From: Bacillota bacterium
Lineage (GTDB): Bacteria > Bacillota > Limnochordia > Limnochordales > DUMU01
Assembly: GCA_012839805.1 (NCBI GenBank)
Contig: DUMU01000017.1
Span: 1 to 46,160, forward strand
DNA: 46,160 nt
Reading direction: 5' to 3'
The position numbers and the translations under genes are program-made. The notes beneath the pieces are model-generated. The model was not told the DNA's origin, did no database searches, and saw only the letters and a program-made list of their open reading frames with translations. This document shows, in pieces, positions 41,258 to 46,160 of the stretch; the stretch's first letter is position 1; every line of letters begins with the position of its first letter.

Positions 41258-42640
41258 GTGCATAGCTGGGCAGTTCGCCGCCTGGCCCGGCGGTGGTGGA
41301 ACCTGCTGGCCGTCTTGCAGGTGGCGGCGGGCGTGGCTGCCATCACCGCGATCGGATCCACCGTGCTGCCGGTCCTCTGGCAAGGCGACGACGGGCCGCA
41401 AATACTCACGGTGCGGTACGAACGGGAGTTGAACGAACCCGGGATAGGAAAGGTGATCAGCATCGAGCCCATTTTCCGGTACGAGGACCTGGAGCTCCTC
41501 AAGTCCGAGTTGCCGGGCGTGGTCGCGGCCGCCGAAGCGCCGGAGAGCGCCTATCAGGTGGAAGTGGAAGTAGAGGGACGCCGGTATATCGTTCAGCGGG
41601 TGGCACGGGTAGGCCCGGATTACCTCAAGCTCCTGGGCGTTTCGCCGGTTGAGGGTAGTTTCTTCAGCGATGACGACTTCAGGCAGGCCGCGGCCGACCC
41701 GTCCGGCACCGTCAAGAGCGTCGTGATCAGCCAAGAACTGGCCCGGGTCCTTTTCGGAAACGAGCCGGCGACGGGGAAGACCATAACCCTTCCCACCCGG
41801 GCCGGGAAGACCGAGTTGGCCGGCGCCGCTTCCTCGTTTGCCCACGGCAGCGTCCAGGTCATCGGTGTCGTAGAGATGCCCCCGGTGCGGGATCGGTATG
41901 CCTTTTTCGAAGTCTATGCCGACCTGCTCTTTCCCTCCCCGAGGGCGGTCGGCGGCAGCGGGACAACGGCCGCCGGCACAGGAACGTTCTACGTGCGCGC
42001 CAAGACCGGTGACATCGAGAAAGTGCGCCGGGAGATCATCGCGACTTTAACGCCCCTTATTCGGCAGCGCGAGGCCGAAGAGCCCGTGCCCGGCGGCGGA
42101 GTTGGAGCTCAGCCGTTGCAGCCGCCGCAGCCGCCGCGGCCGTCGCAGCCGCCGCCGGGAGAGATCCGGGTCGAGACCCCGCAAGCCTGGGCCGTCGAAG
42201 CGGCGACGACGGGCGGCCTTTACCTCGGCAGCATGGCTATGATTGCCTTGATCGTGAGTGGCATTGCGCTCTTCACGGTCACCCTGGTTAATCTGGCCGA
42301 ACAGCGGCACTCCATCGGCCTGCGGCGAGCGCTGGGGGCAAGTCGCGGCTCGATCCTGCGGGAGACCGTGGGTGAGGCCATCGTGCTGGCAGGAACAGGC
42401 GGCGTGCTGGGGGTAGCCTTGAGTGAACCGGTAGGGCGTTTCCTGTTGCAGACCCTCTTGTGGACGGCACGGTCTCCCCTGGCAAGTAGTTCACCCTGGC
42501 GGCTGTCGGCGTATTTTGACCTGCGGGCCGCAGCACTGGGCTTGCTACTGGCGCTGGTGGTGGGGGTAGTGGCCGTACTCTATCCGGGGTGGGAGTCTTC
42601 CCGGCTCCAGCCGGTGGAAGCTTTCCGGGACGGGAGGTAA
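41258..42640 (+). CDS. MacB/FtsX-type ABC permease (first)
   Basis: A permease of about 460 residues without a fused ATPase. GTG 41258 is preferred because GAGGAGGGG precedes it by seven bases; GTG 41240 overlaps the TolC stop. A first membrane helix (LLAVLQVAAGVAAITAIGST) is followed by a large periplasmic MacB_PCD domain (VVAAAEAPESAYQVEVEVEG, VGPDYLKLLGVSPVEGSFF, VVISQELARVLFGNEPATGK). A Gln/Pro-rich linker (about 290-310) precedes the FtsX core (LGSMAMIALIVSGIALFTVT, HSIGLRRALGASRGSILRET, VLAGTGGVLGVALSEPVGR) and a last helix near AALGLLLALVVGVVAVLYPG. It works with the ATPase encoded six bases later, the adaptor and TolC. Confidence 0.9.
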   Translation: MHSWAVRRLARRWWNLLAVLQVAAGVAAITAIGSTVLPVLWQGDDGPQILTVRYERELNEPGIGKVISIEPIFRYEDLELLKSELPGVVAAAEAPESAYQVEVEVEGRRYIVQRVARVGPDYLKLLGVSPVEGSFFSDDDFRQAAADPSGTVKSVVISQELARVLFGNEPATGKTITLPTRAGKTELAGAASSFAHGSVQVIGVVEMPPVRDRYAFFEVYADLLFPSPRAVGGSGTTAAGTGTFYVRAKTGDIEKVRREIIATLTPLIRQREAEEPVPGGGVGAQPLQPPQPPRPSQPPPGEIRVETPQAWAVEAATTGGLYLGSMAMIALIVSGIALFTVTLVNLAEQRHSIGLRRALGASRGSILRETVGEAIVLAGTGGVLGVALSEPVGRFLLQTLLWTARSPLASSSPWRLSAYFDLRAAALGLLLALVVGVVAVLYPGWESSRLQPVEAFRDGR

Positions 42641-42645
42641 TTACG

Positions 42646-43446
42646 GTGGGTGAACCGTTGACGCAGACGCCGGCGACGCCGGCCGCCATGGCGGAGCAGG
42701 AGAAGGAGACTCCGCTTATTTCGCTGAGAGGAATCACCAAGATCTACTACACGACCAAGACCCCGGTGCCCGCGCTGAACGGTATCGACCTCGACATCCA
42801 GCCCGGCGAGTTTGTGAGTGTGATGGGACCTTCCGGTTCTGGCAAGTCAACCTTGCTGCATATCCTGGGAGCGCTGGACGTGCCCACGCGCGGTGAGTAC
42901 CTGCTCGAGGGGGTGAGGGTGACGGGGTTGCCCGACCGGGAGCTCTCGCGCATTCGCAACCGGCACTTTGGTTTTGTGTTCCAGAGCTACAATCTCTTTC
43001 CCGAGCTGACGGCGCTCGAGAACGTGGAAGTGCCTATGATCTACGCGGGCGTGAGGGCGACGGAGCGACGGCGCCGTGCGGAACGGCTTCTAGAGCGCTT
43101 CGGCCTCAGCCACCGGATGACCCACCGGCCGGCCGAGCTCTCCGGCGGGGAGCAACAGCGGGTAGCCATCGCCCGGGCGCTGGCCAACGGGCCGACGCTC
43201 CTTCTGGCCGACGAGCCGACCGGGAACCTGCCCACCGCCCATGGGGAGGAGATCATGTCCATTCTCCAGGAACTGAACGATGAGGGCATGACCCTGGTGG
43301 TCGTTACCCACGACTGGCGGATCGCATCTTACGGCAAGCGCCTGGTCGAGCTAAAGGACGGGCAGGTGGTGGGGGATAGGCCGATCGCCCCGGAAGAGCG
43401 CCGGCTACGACCCGGTATCGGGGATCAATTGGACCGCAGGCCATGA
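42646..43446 (+). CDS. ABC transporter ATP-binding protein (MacB/LolD type)
   Basis: A 266-residue ATPase starting at GTG 42646, eight bases after GGAGG. Motifs: [20 protein letters not shown], Walker [10 protein letters not shown] (about 61-69), Q-loop [20 protein letters not shown], signature [15 protein letters not shown], Walker [11 protein letters not shown] and switch [12 protein letters not shown]. This is the standard LolD/MacB nucleotide-binding pattern. One deviation: the D-loop reads GNLPT where GNLDS/T is usual, so the D-loop Asp is replaced by Pro. It sits between two permease genes and is the only ATPase near them, so it may serve both as a heterodimer. Its stop overlaps the first possible start of the next gene. 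Confidence 0.93.
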   Translation: MGEPLTQTPATPAAMAEQEKETPLISLRGITKIYYTTKTPVPALNGIDLDIQPGEFVSVMGPSGSGKSTLLHILGALDVPTRGEYLLEGVRVTGLPDRELSRIRNRHFGFVFQSYNLFPELTALENVEVPMIYAGVRATERRRRAERLLERFGLSHRMTHRPAELSGGEQQRVAIARALANGPTLLLADEPTGNLPTAHGEEIMSILQELNDEGMTLVVVTHDWRIASYGKRLVELKDGQVVGDRPIAPEERRLRPGIGDQLDRRP

Positions 43447-43484
43447 TCACACCACAACCACAAATCAGGACGGAGGGAACGGGC

Positions 43485-44678
43485 ATGAGGCAATGTAACG
43501 GCAGATCGATTAGAAGCTGGATTTCGCAGCGCGGCCACAAACTGATGGTTGGCCTCATCGGCCTGGCTGCCCTTACGGCCATGATCGCGACCCCGGCGCT
43601 GGTGGTGACCCCGGCCTGGGCGGCCGGCGAGGAGGGCAACTTGCCTGCAGGCAACCCGGCCCCGCAGGGCTCAGGTGAGTCGCAAGCTCTGGTCCTCACA
43701 TTGCAGCAGGCGATCGCCCGGGCGCTGGAGGTTGCCCCCGAACTTCGCCTGGCCGCGCTCGACGTGGCGGAGAAAGAGATCGCCCTGAAAGAGGCGGAGA
43801 TCGGCCAGCTGGAAGGCCGTCCCGCTTCTGAACTCGCCGCCGCCCAGTTCGAACTCGAGAAGGCGAAGCAGGCAATGGCCGATGCCCGGGAGAGTGTGGC
43901 CCTCTCGGTCGAGCAGCAGTACTACCAGGTACTTCGTTCCACCGAACTCCTCGACATCCAGCGGCAGAGTCTCGAGCGAGCCGAAAAGCAGTTCAAAGTG
44001 ACGGAAGCCCGCTACCAGGCCGGGCTGATCAGCCGGCAGGATTACCTCACCGCTCAGGACCAGCTGGTCGAGCAGCAGCACAGCTTCCACCAGGCGCAAG
44101 CCAGCCTGGACCTGGCCAAGCTCCAGTTCAAGTTTCTGCTGGGGCTTCCGCAGGATCAGGAGATCATCCTGCAGGACCGCTTCCCCTTTGCCCCCCTCGA
44201 GGTGGACCTGGCTCAGAGCCTGAACCAGGCCCTGGCTCGGCGCTCGGACCTGCTTGCCGCCCGCCGGGCGGTGGCCAACGCCGAAAAGCAGGTGGCCCTG
44301 TCGGATAACGATTACACGCCACCCGTAGAGCTACGCAAAGCGAAGATGGCCCTGGAGCGGGCGCAGATAGCCGCGGCCCAGGCGGAAATCCGGGTGATCC
44401 TGGACGTGCGCCAGAAATATCTCGCCCTGGAGCAAGCGAAGACTGCGGTGGAAGACAGCGTGCGAGCCAGGGAGCGGGCGCGGGATGCCCTGCGCATCGC
44501 CGAGGCCCGCTACAACAACGGCTTGAGCCCCCTTCTCGAGCTGCTGAACGCCCAGACCGCGCTGGCCCAGGCCGAACTGGACGCCGTCGGGGCGGTTTGG
44601 GACTACAACCTTGCCAAAGCGGCGTTCCTGCAGGCCATTGGCGAACGCCTACTGCCCGAGGGGCCTCATGAACGGTAG
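43485..44678 (+). CDS. TolC family outer membrane efflux protein (second, short)
   Basis: A 397-residue TolC relative. ATG 43485 is preferred because GGAGGG precedes it by seven bases and it opens a signal peptide (LMVGLIGLAALTAMIATPAL, cleavage near AWAAG); an upstream ATG at 43443 overlaps the ATPase stop. The two helical repeats are clear: LTLQQAIARALEVAPELRLA, VALSVEQQYYQVLRSTELLD, FKVTEARYQAGLISRQDYLT, then LNQALARRSDLLAARRAVAN and ALRIAEARYNNGLSPLLELL. Its mature part is shorter than that of the first TolC and lacks obvious long strand insertions. It overlaps the second permease gene by 11 bases. Confidence 0.9.
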   Translation: MRQCNGRSIRSWISQRGHKLMVGLIGLAALTAMIATPALVVTPAWAAGEEGNLPAGNPAPQGSGESQALVLTLQQAIARALEVAPELRLAALDVAEKEIALKEAEIGQLEGRPASELAAAQFELEKAKQAMADARESVALSVEQQYYQVLRSTELLDIQRQSLERAEKQFKVTEARYQAGLISRQDYLTAQDQLVEQQHSFHQAQASLDLAKLQFKFLLGLPQDQEIILQDRFPFAPLEVDLAQSLNQALARRSDLLAARRAVANAEKQVALSDNDYTPPVELRKAKMALERAQIAAAQAEIRVILDVRQKYLALEQAKTAVEDSVRARERARDALRIAEARYNNGLSPLLELLNAQTALAQAELDAVGAVWDYNLAKAAFLQAIGERLLPEGPHER

Positions 44679-46160
44679 TCGCATCTATATCTACGGCAGT
44701 CTCTGGTGGGCGGTGCGCCGCCTGCGCTACCAGTGGCTGCAAAGTTTCTTCATAGTCCTGGGATTGGGGCTGGGGGTGGCCGTCCTTACGACGGTCGCCA
44801 CCCAGCTGGTCCAAGGCCTCCGGGAGTTCAACCGGATAGTGGAAAGAGAACCCTTCTTCAAGCAGGTCATGGTCACTCCCAAGCAGCGGGCGGCCGAGGT
44901 CATGGGGCCGGAAGCCCCGGTGGCGTGGCCCGTGACCGACCTTGACGTCGCGCAGAGACCGGAGCCGTTGACGTTGGCCGACTTGCTGGACGTGCGGAAG
45001 AACGTGCCGGGAGTCCGCTATGCACTTCTGAACGAAGGGCCGGCGGCAATCCCCGCCGTGGCGAGAGACGACGAGGCGGTCCCAGACACTCACGTAGTGC
45101 TAGGACAGGTTACGCCCGATCGATTTCGAGCCGATGAGATGCGGTTGCTGGCTGGTGCTTTCTTTACCTGGGACGACCTAGTGGCGGCCCGCCCGCTCCT
45201 GGTGGTGGATGAATCCTGGGTGAAAGGTTTCTTCCCCGAATTGTCTTCTCCCGCCCAGGCGATCGGCCATACGATTGTAACTGCCCCGCTCGGTGGGCCG
45301 GGGGCCGGCGGGCGGACATGGACCATCGTGGGAGTAGTGGCTGATCCCGAAGAAGAAGAGCTGGCGTCCGCCGCTTCGCCCGGTGTGAGGCGGTGGGGGC
45401 GAGGGGGCCGGTTTCGGGGCCGGCCGGTAAACGGTAATGCCTACGTTCCTGCGACCGCGGTATCGACGGCCCGCCTGGCGGTGCCGCTTTTGGGCTGGGG
45501 CTCGAGCTCGAGCTCGAGCCCGACTTCGGGCTCGTCTCCGGCCTCGCTCTCGGGCTCGCCTCCTGGCTCGAGCTCAAGCTCGGACTCGACCGCCGTGGCA
45601 CCCGGTAACCGTGAGAGCTCGAACCCTACTCAGACCTCGAACCCCGACGAACCGGCCGCCATCGACCCCCGCCAGGTGACTTACTACACCCTGGTCTTCC
45701 AGCCCGAGCCGGGTATTTCTCCGGCTGCCCTTGCCAGGCGTATCCAAGCATATCTCGATACCCGGCTCGGTCGCGACCGGGTTCAAGCTTTCGCCCCCGT
45801 TGAGCAGGTGGCGGAGGCCCGTCGCGAGCAGTGGCGGTCCTATGCCGCTCTCGCCGGGTTGGCATCACTCGCCCTCTTCATCGGCGCGATCAACGTCCTC
45901 AACCTCAACCTGGCCCATGTGCTGCAGCGCCAGCGCTACATTGGTCTGGCCGCAGCTCTTGGGGCCTCCCGGCGGCAACTGGTAGGCCAATCTCTGGTGG
46001 AAGCCCTTTCCCTGGGCCTCGGCGGCGGCCTGCTGGGGGCGATCCTCACCTACCCCGGTCTCCGGCTGCTCTTCCTCCTGCAAACCCGGAACGTACCCGA
46101 AGCCTCCCGGGCCCAGCTCGCCCTCTCTTACCAGCTCGATCCCTGGGTGCTCCTCGCCGG
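44668..46160 (+). CDS. MacB/FtsX-type ABC permease (second, cut by window end)
   Basis: The frame starts at ATG 44668 and stays open to the window end, at least 497 codons. It has a first membrane helix (WLQSFFIVLGLGLGVAVLTT), a large periplasmic domain (LREFNRIVEREPFFKQVMVT, VLGQVTPDRFRADEMRLLAG, LLVVDESWVKGFFPELSSPA, TWTIVGVVADPEEEEL) and the FtsX core (LASLALFIGAINVLNLNLAH, QRYIGLAAALGASRRQLVGQ, ALSLGLGGGLLGAILTYPG). A Ser-rich low-complexity loop (codons around 45500-45600) interrupts the periplasmic domain. The sequence differs from the first permease, so the two probably pair as a heterodimer on the shared ATPase. The C-terminal helix lies beyond the window. Confidence 0.9.
   Translation, partial: MNGSRIYIYGSLWWAVRRLRYQWLQSFFIVLGLGLGVAVLTTVATQLVQGLREFNRIVEREPFFKQVMVTPKQRAAEVMGPEAPVAWPVTDLDVAQRPEPLTLADLLDVRKNVPGVRYALLNEGPAAIPAVARDDEAVPDTHVVLGQVTPDRFRADEMRLLAGAFFTWDDLVAARPLLVVDESWVKGFFPELSSPAQAIGHTIVTAPLGGPGAGGRTWTIVGVVADPEEEELASAASPGVRRWGRGGRFRGRPVNGNAYVPATAVSTARLAVPLLGWGSSSSSSPTSGSSPASLSGSPPGSSSSSDSTAVAPGNRESSNPTQTSNPDEPAAIDPRQVTYYTLVFQPEPGISPAALARRIQAYLDTRLGRDRVQAFAPVEQVAEARREQWRSYAALAGLASLALFIGAINVLNLNLAHVLQRQRYIGLAAALGASRRQLVGQSLVEALSLGLGGGLLGAILTYPGLRLLFLLQTRNVPEASRAQLALSYQLDPWVLLA

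Noticed and set aside
1-46160. Mobile elements, prophage genes or CRISPR arrays
   Set aside because: No transposase, integrase, phage structural gene, terminal inverted repeats with target duplications, or regularly spaced repeats were seen despite the RRXRR (IscB-type) domain.

Overview
The window is GC-rich DNA from a bacterium. Gene starts often carry strong GGAGG-type ribosome binding sites, and GTG and TTG starts are common. I see no rRNA, tRNA, CRISPR array, transposase or phage gene. Several features point to a cell with an outer membrane: two TolC-family proteins with a membrane-fusion adaptor and MacB-type permeases, a secreted beta-strand-rich protein ending in phenylalanine, and two sugar-type solute-binding proteins that look soluble rather than lipid-anchored. 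With the Bacillota-like gene style, my best inference is a diderm Bacillota lineage (for example Limnochordia). That placement comes from features only, not from a phylogeny.

Layout. 1-4265: end of a P-type cation ATPase, a small unknown protein, and a 1057-residue superfamily 1 helicase-like protein whose P-loop and DE-box are destroyed. 4201-12118: glycan-related genes: a secreted GHL10-type barrel protein, a small zinc-ribbon protein with a good promoter, a DUF4434 protein, and an operon of a DUF4855 protein, an EEP-fold hydrolase and an unknown protein. 12142-17833 (minus): two more DUF4855 proteins flanking a solute-binding protein; the upstream one has two frameshifts. 18062-23482: an all-alpha toroid-like protein, an orphan beta-class DNA methyltransferase, a GNAT acetyltransferase, a stand-alone RRXRR-type protein (the N-terminal domain type of IscB) followed by a possible structured RNA, and a small secreted protein. 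23598-29090 (minus): a frameshifted lipoprotein with FnIII-like domains, a LacI-family remnant, a beta-propeller glycosidase-like protein, a nucleoside hydrolase-like enzyme and a second solute-binding protein. Divergent from these, 29386-31194 encodes a nucleoside-hydrolase/cupin/AraC fusion that is the obvious candidate regulator. 31201-35616: a membrane protein, an outer-membrane-like beta protein and a GH27 alpha-galactosidase with an inserted carbohydrate-binding domain. 35828-46160: an export locus with an ABC-2 ATPase and permease, HlyD-type adaptor, TolC, MacB-type permease, LolD/MacB-type ATPase, a second TolC and a second MacB-type permease (cut by the window end).

How the genes may work together: the middle 30 kb looks like a sugar or glycan acquisition island rich in poorly characterised TIM-barrel families. 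It has binding proteins but no transporter permeases in the window, and two proteins built on a nucleoside-hydrolase fold. The last 10 kb is a self-contained envelope-spanning export system. The most novel-looking items are the hydrolase/AraC fusion, the inactivated helicase, the DUF4855 group with a shared pair of glutamate motifs, the RRXRR protein with its possible RNA, and the split MacB system with two permeases and two TolC proteins.
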